Positions 33,946 through 45,925 of a stretch of 64,000 nucleotides of DNA are shown piece after piece (position 1 is the first letter of the stretch; every line of letters starts with the position of its first letter). Where the stretch lies: assembly GCA_963580455.1 (NCBI GenBank), contig OY756961.1, forward strand, positions 7,297,001-7,361,000, written 5' to 3'. Origin of the DNA: Euonymus europaeus (taxonomy: Eukaryota; Streptophyta; Magnoliopsida; Celastrales; Celastraceae). Below the pieces are notes generated by a model. It made no database searches. It saw only the letters and a list, made by a program, of their open reading frames with translations, and had not been told where the DNA came from. Both the position numbers and the translations under genes were made by a program.

Positions 33946-36351
33946 TGTATCTATTTCCGAGACATTAGAAAACTACTGATTCATCTTCGATAATTTATTA
34001 ATCTGATTTTTCTTGATGCGTTTATTGTCCTGTATACATGGTCACAGGAAAAGGGAAAAAGAAGAAGAAAAAAAAACCCTTCAGTAGTTGAAAGTATCAT
34101 TTTGTTTGTGGAAAATCAAGTTGCGATTACGGGTTTTAAAAAATAAGTAATAAATAATTCCTGACAAGTTCTACAATGTAAATCCCAGCAGGTCCACAAC
34201 TCAATATAAAAAAAAAATCCCAGTTCTCCAAAGCATGCATTTTCAGTTGATGCAGATAACATCATTTTTGCATCCCTAACATGGAAAGAAGAGACACATT
34301 GTTAAAGTGCCAGAGTCACTATCTTCAATCTTTTTACTTATTTTATATAAAAACATGCAGATAACTTGCCCTTTGTCTCGGCTGTTGTGAGCTAATTTTC
34401 TGTCCATCCAAACAACCTTTGACTTTGACTGTCTCCCATTTAAGGACAGATAAAATTCAAAGGAGAGAGGAAAGATAAGCTGCCTTAGTCTGACCCTCTC
34501 ATATGTCAACTAATCAGCACAAATTGCAGATCATACTGGATTGGATTGAATGTAATTAACTAGAGCTTTGGATGCATTGACAGTTGCCTGGGAGGGCCAC
34601 TACTTTGGCAGCCTCTCCAGATGAGATCATTTGTTGAGATGTTATATTTCACCAACCAAGCTGCCACTCAGCAAAAGGTGTTAATGTTCTGGAGCCATGA
34701 AATTCCCAATTGTACTCTCAGAGCTATTTGTGGCTTCAAATCTATCTTGGAACTACTTGTATCTGAAAGGATCTGGAAACAGTTAAAAGGAGTGATTAAT
34801 AAATAAATGGTTCACCCTTCTTAACAGTTTAAGCTCTTGGGATAAATAGTGTTTTGCACGCGACGCCGGAGTTCCAAACTCACTCCGGCCGTCCCACAAA
34901 GCGTAACTATTGCTTGCCAAGAAGAGATTCTCAACAGCTGATGGACGGGTAGCAAAGAGTCAAACAGACAGACAATCAAAAGTCAACTAGGCAAAATAAG
35001 AAACCATTCTTTGGAGGACTTGGCTGGTGAATTGAATTGTCTACAAAGAACAGAATTCAATGATATAGGAAAGACCACTATTTCTTGGTCAAGGAAATGG
35101 AACCAAGACAACAATAAATATCAAGCAAATAAGTTTCTCTCAGACGGTTTGGTTCTTGACCCAGAAATTTAGAAGGCCAGAAAACGCCTCAAATCCAAGA
35201 ACAAATCAAAGTCAACAAGATATCCACAATTCAATATCTCCTAACAATTTGTTTCTGCATTTGCATTAACCTTAAGCAGCAAAGCTAAACACAAAAAAAC
35301 CTAAGCAATTCAATAGAAGCAAATCCAAGTCACATGATCCTCACAGTTTACAGAAAAATGCAGCTTTACCATGTATTAAAGAGTAGCTGATGCGATATTG
35401 AAAGCAGAAACTCCATTTTCTGCAATAATAGAAAACCTAAGCAATTCAATAGAAGCAAATTCAAGTCACATGATCCTCACAGTTTACAGAAGAATGCAGC
35501 TTTACCATGTATTAAAGAGTAGCTGATGCGATATTGAAAGCAGAAACTCCATTTTCTGCAATAATTTATCAAGGGTGGTCAGCAACTAATTGGGAAAAAA
35601 AGAGGACAAAAAAAGAACGCCACATCCTAATTTTGCTGGGAAAAAAATGATCTTGTTCATGAATAAGGGGTCAAAAACAGAGAAACTGAAGTCATTAAAG
35701 CCAACCACATTGACAGAACAGTCCTCCAGAAGAATGTCCAAGCCGCGCAACACAGACCAATACAACATTGCTGAGTTCCAAAGGGTTCCGATCATTTAAG
35801 AATCCCTATTGACAAAAACAATTGGTAATGAAACAATTATCAACTACAACATTAAACAGAAGAACCAAACCCACATTTCAGACAAAGTACGAGGGTACTC
35901 ATTGTAATTGTGGGATTAGGTAAACAGCAAGTTACTCAAGTCCTAGACTTAATTAATCACTTTAACTACCACATTCATTCCCACTTCCCAGAATAAAACA
36001 AAGAAAAAGAACCACAATGCAATCAAGTATCATGCACCATCTACAGAAAACCAAAAATGATGACCATTAACTGAATCAATTACAAGACCAGATTATGCAC
36101 TTTACCCAGGAATTTCAATTGTACAAAAAACAAGAAGACGGGACATCAGCACAAGGACTGCCAAGGTCCAATTTCAAGTCCTACCAGAAATACCCTATAC
36201 ACTACTATATATATGCTGTTAATGAATACACAGATTTTTCCCCAACTCTTACCCTTTTTATTTCCAGTGCACTGATTGAAGCTATAATCGGCAACATTTC
36301 TATGCATAAAATTCATGCAAACAATCAGATGCCCAAAGACCTAATTAATCA
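33946..36351. other. Intergenic region downstream of the ROH1-like gene
   Basis: No gene was recognised. Short open frames at 34276-34509, 34621-34806 and 35590-35799 lack family resemblance or splice support. A recent tandem duplication lies at 35296-35567. Confidence 0.45.
35296..35567 (+). repeat. Near-perfect tandem duplication, unit 136 bp
   Basis: Units at about 35296-35431 and 35432-35567 both run from AAAACCTAAGCAATTCAATAG to CATTTTCTGCAATAAT. Only about two or three bases differ, including AAATCCAAG versus AAATTCAAG, so the duplication is young. Confidence 0.92.
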
Positions 36352-37512
36352 TTATTGCTCTGTTCTTCCAAAAGAGCCGAGACCCCCAGTTCGGCCACGC
36401 ACAATTCTATGAAACACCTCCCTCACTTGGCGTTCCAATGGATCCAAACCCTCCTTCACAGCCTCAAAAACCAGTCCCAACTCCAGCACTCTCTGTCTGG
36501 CCTCTCTTTCCTTCTCTTCTGTCAATGGAAACTGCACAGAGACCACCATTTCATTCATAAACCGTGCACATCTCTCAATCTGATGAACCTCCTTTAACAA
36601 TCCAACAGCATTCCTCCTCTCTCTCTTCTTCGACTCCTCCAAAATCCTCTCGTGCAATGAAAGCATAGGTGCGGCCCACGTGAACTGCCTAGGAATCGAG
36701 AAATGGACATGCAAGCCGCGGCCTTGGCACGGAATTGCAGCCACTAAAGCCCACATTACAAATGACAATACCGAGCTCATTGTGTAAAAAGCCACCGCAA
36801 GTCCATTGGTCGCCACAATTTCATTTGCTTTCGGAGCCGTTAAATTGTTCCCAATCGCCTGCAGCTGCCGCGCAGCAGACCACGACCGCGAAACACTCCA
36901 CGACAAAGACCTGAAGTGGCCGATTCTACTGTGGTGGTCCCTAGGAGATGCGTTGTTGCGCCCGAAGGACCGATTGCGGTGGGAAAGCGCTGTGCCAGAG
37001 TCCTTCTCGTCGAGCAATGCGATTGTTAAATCAATCAGAGCCTTCTTAGCACGGCGGAACTGGCCCTCACCGAGACTTCTCTGGTTGTTATCAAGAGCGC
37101 AAAGCACAATCTCCATAAGCTTCTGCCACTGCCTGATCTGCCCAATACCGTCCCTGATCGCATTACACACATCTAACGCCTTCACACTCCGCTCATATAA
37201 CTCCGCCATGAGACGATCAGCTGGTGATTTCCCAACAATTGAACTATTATTGAACAGAATTACCCGAAACTCCTCCTGACAGCAAAGGAACACGTCAAGC
37301 AGCTTCCGTACCCACGCCATAGATAACAGATCATTGTTCCCGGCGGCAGATATGTCCACGAATCTCTCAGTGACCGTCTTCTGGAATAAACCAAGCTCCA
37401 CATCATTACTCCCAGCAGCGTCCATGGAATAAACTCGTTCCCGGCGGAGACTCAGAAGCGAACGGCCGATGTGATTGATCGATGCAGACGAACCCTGACA
37501 ATCCGTAGAGGG
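36352..37512 (-). CDS. ROH1: ROH1-like protein (DUF793), putative exocyst interactor
   Basis: A single uninterrupted frame of 386 residues starting [26 protein letters not shown], shown here in part as [10 protein letters not shown]. This start matches the family's conserved N-terminus better than an in-frame ATG six codons upstream (37530). Conserved blocks include [18 protein letters not shown], a central helical region with [13 protein letters not shown], and a basic Ser-rich segment ([20 protein letters not shown]). A hydrophobic segment follows at about residues 240-265 ([20 protein letters not shown]), then PRQFTWAAP and a charged helical C-terminus. Arabidopsis ROH1 binds exocyst EXO70 subunits and affects seed-coat pectin deposition; the same role here is inferred. 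BYPASS1-like proteins are more distant relatives. The length and intronless structure are normal for the family. Confidence 0.93.
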   Translation of the reverse strand, partial: PSTDCQGSSASINHIGRSLLSLRRERVYSMDAAGSNDVELGLFQKTVTERFVDISAAGNNDLLSMAWVRKLLDVFLCCQEEFRVILFNNSSIVGKSPADRLMAELYERSVKALDVCNAIRDGIGQIRQWQKLMEIVLCALDNNQRSLGEGQFRRAKKALIDLTIALLDEKDSGTALSHRNRSFGRNNASPRDHHSRIGHFRSLSWSVSRSWSAARQLQAIGNNLTAPKANEIVATNGLAVAFYTMSSVLSFVMWALVAAIPCQGRGLHVHFSIPRQFTWAAPMLSLHERILEESKKRERRNAVGLLKEVHQIERCARFMNEMVVSVQFPLTEEKEREARQRVLELGLVFEAVKEGLDPLERQVREVFHRIVRGRTGGLGSFGRTEQ

Positions 37513-37585
37513 CATTCTCAGTCTATGCAATTCAAACGAATCAAAAACCTCGAATACGACTGATCGAACCTGAGTAAGGTATTCA

Positions 37586-37594
37586 GCTTATATA
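37586..37594 (-). promoter_or_regulatory. TATA box of the ROH1-like gene
   Basis: On the minus strand TATATAAGC lies about 75 bp before the start codon at 37512, implying a short 5' UTR. Upstream sequence contains AAACCCTAG, a telobox-like element often seen near plant promoters. Confidence 0.55.
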
Positions 37595-38697
37595 GAGAAA
37601 GTGAGTCCTGTGGAGAGAGAAGAGGAAATGGTACTGGTGTGAGAAACCCTAGTAGAGGAAGAGGCCATTTTATTGGGAGATTTTTGGACCGCGTAGTTTC
37701 TAATTGTTAAGAGAGAGAAAGGTCTAATTAATTAATTATCTATAATCAGTAATTAATTAATTATAACTCAATTAAAATAGTTATAATTGGAAATAAATCA
37801 CTCGCTTTTTTATAATTTACTCGCACCACACGCACCGGACACGCCTCAAATAATCTTGAAACGCACGATATGGTACCGTTTTCGCGAGTACGGAGTATGG
37901 ACATTAACGTGCGAATACGATGGGGACCGTTGGATGTCGAGTAGCATGTCATTGTCTGACGTACGATCTGGTAGTTTTGATGAAACGTTAAGTGGAAGAG
38001 CGCCGTCACTTTGTTTTTTAAAAATTTTGTTTGCACACGTGGACCGGGTCTTCGTTGGCGCGTAAAGATAGAGAGTGACTTGGTCTGTCATGGTTTACTA
38101 CTTCTAGAGTTTGTTTTAATGACTCAATTATCCCTGTACGGAAAAATCTAAATTAAGCCTAAAATTATATCTTTTTGATTTTTCAAAAAAAATAAGAATA
38201 ATAAAAATACTTAGAGAAAAAGACCATAAAAGCGACTAGACAATAATACAACACCATTTTTAAAAAAAAGAAACTTTAGGTATCAGTCGCTTTCTCTATT
38301 TTGTTTCATTCTCGATTGCATTTTCTTATTTTTAAATAGAAAATAATTGACATTAGGATTTTTTTATTAAAAAACTAAGTTAATGCACGTACGTAGTTGA
38401 TCCATTTAAAAATGCTTAATTTTTTATAATTTATTTATGAAAATAATATTTGTCATGCTTTCATTTTAAATTATGTTAAGGCAGAATAATGCATAACAAT
38501 AATGGTGCCAATTTTATTTTATATTGTTGTGGTCACAATAATTTTTTCCTCTTTAAAAAAAGTTTAATTCGCCCTCATTTTTGTAACAAATTTAAATAGT
38601 GAATTCTTCAAGATTTTCACGATTTTGTTTATATTGTATATTGGTGTTTCGTTGTTAGACAAAGATTATATTTCTAATTCCATTTTCCTATTTTAAT
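37595..38697. other. Upstream region of ROH1-like gene, otherwise featureless AT-rich DNA
   Basis: Beyond the likely promoter (to about 37700) nothing was recognised. The patch 37800-38090 is relatively GC-rich and rich in CG dinucleotides but has no supported gene. Confidence 0.45.
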
Positions 38698-39675
38698 TAG
38701 AGATGTCAAATGTGTCAGAATCCGTGGATTTTCGATCCGATCCGGTCAAACAGTAGAAAAATCCGTTGACTGGATAATGGATATGGATAAAATCCGATTT
38801 TTTTGAATAGATATGAATCGGATATGGATTTAGGCATATCCGATCCGAAACCCGTACCGATCCGACCCGAACGTGCGGATATTCGATCCGATTTTATTAT
38901 ATCCGATCTGATTCTACCCGACACACGCACATATATAATATAGTCCATATACAATTATGTAATTGACAATTAATGTCATTAATATATTTATATACATATT
39001 ATAATTGTCAATATAGATTTTTTTTGTAATATGAATTAATTATAATTTGTAATAACACTATATAATGAGATATGAACTCATATTACTAATTCAAATATTC
39101 AATTGATTAAAATTTTTAAAACCCTAATTAGTAAAGTTAGTACTGAATACTAAAAACATAATAATGTAAATCCTAAACCTAACAATAACATTGTAAATTA
39201 ACATGTGACAAATAATAGTATTATCATCAACTTTTATGAAGATGATGTCTACCAAACTTTATTGAAGATGTTATTCATTTTGAATTTGTCAGTTGGTGTA
39301 AGCATTTTGAATTTGTCAGTTGGTGTAAGCATTTTGAATTTGTCAGTTTTATAGACTTTACACTTTGATTTTAGAAAACTTTTTATGTTACTAGATGATT
39401 TTTGATATTATTTATACTTTAGACTTTAGTTTATATTCCTAGATTCATAAATCATGAAGTCTAATTAGTGTCATAGGCAAGCAAAATATATGTCGGTGTG
39501 TTATATGGATAAATCCAATATCCATGGAGAATATCCGAAATTCAATGGATAGGATATGAATTTAGATTTTTTTTATCCGCGGTATATGAATATGGATATG
39601 GATACATTATTTTTATTTATGATCGGATATGAATTTTGAAAAATCCAATCTAAATCCGATCCGATGTCATCCCTA
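38698..39675. mobile_element. hAT-like element, GATCCG-word type (978 bp), exact 8-bp target duplication
   Basis: ATTTTAAT occurs at 38690-38697 and again at 39676-39683. The element starts TAGAGATGTCAAA and ends, reversed, TAGGGATGACATC. The left 200 bp and right 200 bp carry many CCGATCC/GGATATG/ATCCGAT words, with an AT-rich core. Inside is a triple 27-bp repeat (ATTTTGAATTTGTCAGTTGG, 39270-39345). No transposase remnant. Confidence 0.9.
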
Positions 39676-40059
39676 ATTTTAATAAAGGGCAAATTAGATA
39701 GAAAGATTTGAGGAGTCTCATTTTTTAAAATAGGTCCACTTCATTTTGAAACTTAGAAATAATGATAAAATTATGGATATCCTAAAATTTTTCTACCATC
39801 CAACTATGCCAAAATAGATCGTCAACTATATCTCACCTTCCTAGTGTTCGATCGAAGCGAGACCACTATTGTTGGAATCATATCATCGAGATGAGTCCAA
39901 CAGAGATCTCTCCTCAATCAATCACCAAAAACGTTAAGATCGAGGCAAAATACATTCCAGTGTCCAAAATAGTTTTTTGCCTTGATCTAGACGTTTTCGA
40001 CATAGGAACAAGGAGAGACCGGTGGCGTTGGATTTGTCTCAGTCAAGCAATTCCAAAGC

Positions 40060-40310
40060 TACCAGTGTAACGGCCCAACCCAGCCGCTACAACCCTCGGC
40101 TCCAAACTCGGCACCCCAGGTGCAACAACCCAAATCCAAGCCAGGCCCGTGGACCACTACCCCCAACCTATCACATTAGCCCAGTCCCTGGCACCCTTCT
40201 GGCCCAGTCCCTAGCACTCCCGCAGGTTGTTGAAGGCAGGAGTTGAACTCCTGACCTCCCTTTAACATGTGGCCTTTGGCACAACATGCTACCAACTAAG
40301 CCATGGCACA
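40060..40310 (-). mobile_element. tRNA-derived SINE
   Basis: On the minus strand the A-box TGGCTTAGTTGGTAGCA (40287-40303) and B-box GGTCAGGAGTTCAACTCC (40239-40256) are well preserved at near-tRNA spacing. The body continues leftward with GGCCCAG-rich sequence. There is no paired acceptor stem, so it is not a tRNA gene. End points are approximate. Confidence 0.7.
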
Positions 40311-40320
40311 TGCAATTGCG

Positions 40321-40750
40321 GAAATTGTGTGGGTTCGATGACTTCTATTTAACATGGGTGATTCTCTTTCTTGTGTTACTCTATTTTGTGATATCAGGAG
40401 TGCTATACAAATCATGCACAATTTCGTCTTTTATGAGCACACTAAACATATCGAGATTGATTGTCATTTTATGCATCATCATCTTCGCTTTGACATTATG
40501 ACTCTTCCCTTTATCTGGTCTACTCTTCAACTTGTGAATTTATTTGCCAAGACTCATATTGCTTGTCAATTTCGTTTCCTGTTTGACAAACTCTCAATAT
40601 TCTCCCCTATGGCATCATGAGTTTGAGGGGTGGTGTGAAGGAAAGTGTATTTTTCTTGTAGTTTAGTATATTAAGTGTATTAATTCCTGTAAATAGACCT
40701 TTAGCTTAAAAGCTCTTTAGTAATCTTGTATCATTCTTTTAAGCTCTGCT
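40321..40750 (+). mobile_element. Ty1-copia RNase H end and 3' LTR start
   Basis: 40354-40620 encodes VTLFCDIRSAIQIMHNFVF and then EHTKHIEIDCHFMHHH, ending FDKLSIFSPMAS and a stop. This is the standard copia RNase H C-terminus. Purine-rich TTTGAGGGG (40622-40630) resembles a polypurine tract, followed by TGTGAAGG, a likely LTR start. The rest of pol is missing; the SINE immediately left marks the breakpoint. Confidence 0.85.
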
Positions 40751-41300
40751 TGAGAGATTGAAAATGGCTGGAAATGAGGGTTTTTGAAGTGACTGAAAAT
40801 AAGGAGTTTTAAAAATTCTTGTTTGTTTATATTTTAAGGACATTGATTTTGGAAATTTTTTAAATCTCACAAAATCAAAATAATGAAATAAAGAATCTAG
40901 AATCCATTATTTTTAGCCCAAAATTTCTTTGTTATTCCATTATTTTTGGATGTTATTGCATGGTGTGTATGTTATTCCATTATTTTTTTTAAACGCATTG
41001 ATCAAAACAGTGGAATAAATCATCCATAATTCATTTTTTAGTGCATAATTTCCATTGTTATTTGATTATTGTATGTTATTCCATTGTGTTTTATATGTTA
41101 CCATTATTTTTTAAAACACATTAAATTCTAATGTATTAGAATAATCGAATAAAGATTGATATGATTAAAACATATCGACAACAAGTCTTGTTAGAAAGAG
41201 TTTCACATTCTTATTTCAAATATGGATTTTTTTTCAAAAATTAACATATATTTTAAAAGATAAAATGTTTAAAAGTTCCATTTTAAAAACGAAAAAAGTA
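40751..41300 (+). repeat. Dispersed repeat, copy 2 of the AACATATCGACAA family with short ATTCCATT array
   Basis: 40920-41110 contains degenerate GTTATTCCATT(A/G)T units and 41165-41285 contains AAACATATCGACAACAAGTC, GTTAGAAAGAGTTTC and AACATATATTTTAAAAGATA. The same order occurs in the larger element at 48466-50159. Confidence 0.65.
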
Positions 41301-41629
41301 TAAAAATGAGACATGAGATTGATGCATTGGTAACCTTGCGCTTCTATCATAAATTTAAATATGGATGCATCAAAAAAAAAAAAAAAAAATTTAAATATGG
41401 CCAATAAGCTTGTGCGTTGTCTCTCATAAATTTAAATTTTCCCAATAAATCTATTCAGTTACATGCCACCTCAGCCTTGAATGGCATGAGATCTTAAGGA
41501 CTGATATATATATATATATATCAATATCAATTGTGTACTTTAATATATCATTATATAGTGAAGCTCATAAAAAAAACATTATATAGTTTACAAAAGACCT
41601 TCAAGTAGGTTTTGCTTTTTGTTTTTTAT

Positions 41630-42990
41630 GTTTTTTTTGAAAACCAAGCTTGGATTAAGAGGATAAATATATTGCATCAGTATCCACCAATTGTGTTAAC
41701 CACAATGGAAAAGCATTAAATCAAATTACATTAGAACACTGAGACAACGCATATCTAATAATCCCATGTGTCAAAGTGTTCCCTAGCTTCCAAGTATGAG
41801 AATAATGAACTGACGAGAATGTGGAAGCCATCTCTAAACAATCCGCAAGAATGAGTCTTTCCTCTGAAATAGCCTTAGAAGGATTAATGAGTCTTGACAC
41901 AGTGCATAGGGAATCCCATTCTAGATCAATATTAGCAAGATCCAGTTGTAAAGCAAGATTAAACCCGCCTCAAGCTGCCAATGCTTCAACTACTTTAGGT
42001 GATGGACAACCATTTAGGGGAAAAGCAGCCGCAACAACCAGCTATCCCCCATTGTCACGAATGGAAACCCCAATACCAGATTTTGAGGACTCCATATCAA
42101 TAGCACCATCAACGTTGATCTAAAATTGACATCCAACTGGAGCCACCCATTTTATAGGTCCTGCCACCGACCTCGACGCACCAATAGGATTATTAGTGGA
42201 GCCTAAACTAGTTATATTGAGACGTGCAACCCCATACTACTGCATTAGCTCCTCACCCATTCTATACACATCACCTGCTTGGATGGACTCACTGCGGAAC
42301 AGCAACCTATTACGCTCTCTCCAAAGACTTCAAACCACAGCACACCAAGAAATATGGTACTTTGCAGCAATAGATGTGAAAATAGAACAACACCAATCCC
42401 TGAACCATCGCCCACCCATTGGCCTCCACTTGCTATCAATCCCTACAGTTCCCCCAAACATGTGCAGCAAAAGGACACTCATCAATTATATGTTCTATAG
42501 ATTTTGCGCAATCCCCACAACCGCCTACACACTGGAGAATTAATAACTTTTCTAGAAAATAAAGTGGCAACAGTAGAAAGGCCATTGTTACAAGCCCTCC
42601 ATAAGAAAGTTTTAACTTTAGGCGGTATTGCACATTTCCATAAAAGTTTCAACCAAGAAGGACTTACTGCACTGGAAGTTGCTAAACTTTGCTGAGAGAT
42701 GTCAATGACCTTATTTAGAGCCACTTGATATCTTGATTTCACACTATAAATCCCATCCAGAGAAAAATTGCCATACTTGACGATCACAGATATTAGAAAT
42801 GGGAAGAGGAATTTTCACAATTTCATCCACATCACAATGCACAAAAAATTCCTCCAGTAAGCTTTTATCCCATCGACAATGGTTGATTAAAGATGCAACA
42901 CATTCAAGACCTCCCAACTTAGACAGAGAGCACACCTTAAATGATAAAGGCCGCGGAATCTACCGATCTTCAAATAGTTGATATAGTGGA
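41630..42990 (-). mobile_element. LINE 3' part (zf-RVT and RNase H), degenerate, with poly(A)-like tail
   Basis: Minus-strand translation with frameshifts gives SWLKLLWKCAIPPKVKTFLW and CGDCAKSIEHIIDECPFA (zinc-binding reverse-transcriptase domain). It is followed by INVDGAIDMESSKSGIGVS and DLANIDLEWDSL (RNase H). The minus strand ends in AAAAAAAACATAAAAAACAAAAAG at 41600-41640, given here as the short motif AAAAAAAACAT, consistent with a retroposon tail. The reverse transcriptase and 5' end are absent, so the insertion is 5'-truncated. Confidence 0.88.
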
Positions 42991-43663
42991 TAATTCTCCC
43001 ATCATGAGGTTCCAAAATGACGTCCTAATTTACGGAGTCCCAAATATTTTTTAAAAAATTATAGTTGTATTTTGATCTATTTTACGCATCCGATTATTTG
43101 TCTTTTCTGCCAAAAAAATAAAGTTAATCATGATTGAAACATCTAATGTTTTGAGTTTATATCCTACGATCTAGAATTATTTAAGTCTTTTCATGTTGAA
43201 GTTGACTTTTGTTTTGAACAAAAAATATATCGCTGAATTCGTAAAATCGATGAAAATATAATTATAATTTTTCATTTTTAAAAAAATATTTTAACCCCCA
43301 AAATTGATCGCAAAAATTAAGACCTCATTTTTAGCTCTCATAAAAAAAATTGCTCGATAAACTAATGTTCTTAACGTGTGATCATGTGTGTATTAACTAT
43401 TACAAGAGTACTTTCGTTCGTTTGTTTAATCTTTTATTTTGCTCCAATTGATGTTCTTAACGTGTGACGGGTCGTTGGCAATTCTTTTTTCTTTTTTTTT
43501 GTATTGGGATGAAAATGAAAGGTTCACATAATGAGCCATTTTAATTTTTGGGTAAAATAAATAAGGACGTTTATTTTAGGATCACCAATGGGTAATTGGT
43601 AAGAGATATTTTAGACTTTATAGTGTCAAAAATTTTATTGTTTTTTTTTTCCTTCTTCTTCTT
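42991..43663. other. AT-rich DNA without recognised features
   Basis: No open frame or known repeat was seen; the phrase TTCTTAACGTGTGA recurs at about 43370 and 43450, suggesting a small local duplication. Confidence 0.4.
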
Positions 43664-44095
43664 GGATTGGGGCGGGATCCAAGAACCCGTCCTATCCCGA
43701 CCAAGAATCTGTCCTATCCTGACCCTGCCTTGGGTCAAGGGATAGAATGTAAGTTGCGGGTTATGCAGTCCAACAGTAAGGGAAGGGGGGTTTTCACGTT
43801 ACCCACCAAAGGGCGGCCCACCAACGCTGAGCATTAAGGGCGTGTCGCTGACGCGACTCTAACCCGAGCACCAAAGCACGCTGACAAACACGCTACTACT
43901 CCCACGTAAGGGCCACGCCCCCAGCTCACTGCTGAACCATATACCCCGAGGGCTTGAAAGTGGGGAATGTGCAACTATGACAATTAAATCCAATAACCTA
44001 CCATTTCCCCGACTCGAACTAGTGACCTCTTCACCCCAAGGGCACTAAGGTTTGGGACAAGCCGGTAGCCACTGAGCCATTGACCTAGTGGTTTT
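43664..44095 (-). mobile_element. tRNA-derived SINE (~430 bp)
   Basis: On the minus strand the A-box is AATGGCTCAGTGGCTACC (44064-44081) and the B-box is GGTCACTAGTTCGAGTC (44011-44027). The body is GC-rich relative to its surroundings and ends on the minus strand in AAGAAGAAGAAGG and an A-rich tail. The direct sequence TTCTTCTT near both ends may be a partial target duplication. Confidence 0.75.
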
Positions 44096-44389
44096 CTTGT
44101 TCTTCTTATAGTTTATCACAAGAGGTACATAATATTTTAGTCCTTTTTTCAATTAATTATTTCTTTTATTTCTAACCAACTTGTTCGTATAAATGATTAT
44201 TTATGGAATAGAAATAAAAGATCATTAATTGCCTTTTTATAATAAAACACCACCAAATTATGTCATCAAATGGAAGTTCCAGGAGATGCTCATATGCTTC
44301 TAGACACCTTCACTTATGTCTACAAATGAAATATAACATGTATATCACATTATTTTAGTCCTCCATATGTGGATGTGGAGCCCATACGC

Positions 44390-44700
44390 TCCATCCATCA
44401 AAATACGGGCTTTTTTCTGGTCTGTTGGATTAAGTCAATTGCTTAGATGAAAGCACTTAATATGTCCATTTTGAGACCCGATTTGGGTGAGATCATCTTC
44501 TCCTTCGACCCTCTTCCTCGCGAGAACCCAAATCTTCTTCTGCGAGCCTCCTTCTTCGCGCCCAAATCTTATTCTCCGGGCCTCCTTCTTTGCAAATGAA
44601 GAACCCAAATCGTCTTCTATGAGCCTTCTGATTCAAACTTATTCTTTGCAAAGAGCGCCCAAATCTTCTTTTCTGAGCTAACGCAAGCTGACAATGTCGT
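44390..44700 (-). repeat. Repeat family member with AGAACCCAAATC units (inverted relative at 46880-47150)
   Basis: TGAGACCCGATTTGGGTGAGA, CGCGAGAACCCAAAT and TCTTCTTC recur several times here. The reverse complement of 46890-47150 has the same words in the same order plus the flank GGTCTGTTGGATTAA/CCAACGGACCAG. The internal units amount to a degenerate ~40-bp minisatellite. Family not identified. Confidence 0.65.
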
Positions 44701-45228
44701 GAAACTTTAGTCTTCGTCTGCGATCCATCTCCTTCGTATTTCTTTTGTAGAGGGCAAATATCTAGTGATTTCCCTACACTAACTGACTATTCTACATCTC
44801 TGTCTGATTTTCCTACGGTAATAATGTAGGATAATCGAGTTTAAAAAATTCAGTGTTTTGATTTTTAATGATTTGTGTTTGCACAAGTCTGGTTTCCATC
44901 CTCAATTGAGCAACTTGCTTGGTAGTTGAGAAAGTGATGAATTTTTTGTCTTCAATTTGAGTGAATGTTAAGTAGCTGCTATGAAAGTATATCATTGGAA
45001 TGTTTAGATGGTATCCTTGTTCTTTTTTATGGTTGAGATTATTTTGTTTCTCTTGACATTGAAATTTCGATAAATTTGATATAATTCTGCAGTTTTTGAT
45101 ATATATTTTGGTCTCGAATATGGATTCTGTTCTTGTTTGGAACTTAAGGGTAAACTGAAATCTTCAACGGTTGATAGCCAGGTGTGAAAGTTGGATCCCA
45201 TGGCTGACCTATTAGCAATAATTACAGC

Positions 45229-45763
45229 TAGGGGTGTCAATTCGATTTTTGGTTCGATTTTTAACTGAAACCGAAATATCCGAATTGATTCGGTTATGAC
45301 ATTTTAAAATCCAAAACCGAAAAATATATATCGGATAATCAAACCGAAAAAACTAATTTTTTTATCAATCTAATATGATTAAAAAAAATTAAGGATAATT
45401 AGAGAACTAAAACTATTATAAATACAAAATTTAAAACAATATAAATACATAAATAATGTTATTTTCGATGAAGTGAGTGAAGTAGTGAGGAGGAGAAAAG
45501 TAGGGAGAAGATGTTATTTTAAACCCTAATGGATAAATTAGAAATTATATTTGACCCTAGTTCTATAATTTTTAAATAAGTAAATATATAAAACATAATA
45601 AAAATTTATTTGGTTTTTTTGGTTAAATCCGAAACCGAATCCGAAAAAATCTCTAAATTCATAACCGAATCCGAAACCATTAACAAAAAAATCGAAACAA
45701 AAAAACTGAATAACCACGGTTTGGATCGGTTACTCAGTTGTTGATCCGATTTGGACACCCCTA
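45229..45763. mobile_element. hAT-like MITE, ACCGAA-word type (535 bp)
   Basis: Left end TAGGGGTGTCAATTCG, right end reversed TAGGGGTGTCCAAATCG: a 12-of-16 inverted match. Both sub-ends carry AAACCGAA/TTCGGTT words (AAACCGAATCCGAAA near 45630). Flanks ATTACAGC and ATTAAAGA match at six of eight positions. The core is AT-rich and non-coding. Confidence 0.8.
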
Positions 45764-45925
45764 ATTAAAGATATAGAATAGCTCATTCTTGAAGACATAA
45801 TGTACAATGCACAGCTCCTAGATATTGTAAATCCATTCTCATCTTTAGTTGTATACACATCTTGAACCAGTTAAAGGTCACACAATACATATGACAACAA
45901 CGGATATTACATAATATAGTTTGTC

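Noticed and set aside
34276..34806. Short open frames of 61-77 codons
   Set aside because: No conserved motifs, no splice support.
35590..35799. 69-codon plus-strand open frame near the ROH1 3' side
   Set aside because: Lys-rich peptide with no family resemblance; an equal-length frame exists antisense, so chance is likely.
36806..37279. 157-codon plus-strand frame opposite the ROH1-like gene
   Set aside because: Antisense shadow of a strongly conserved coding region.
39270..39345. CRISPR-like regularly spaced repeats
   Set aside because: The 27-bp units are directly adjacent without unique spacers and lie in a plant transposon.
40239..44081. tRNA genes at the A-box/B-box matches
   Set aside because: No cloverleaf with paired acceptor and anticodon stems; boxes sit in longer repeats typical of SINEs.
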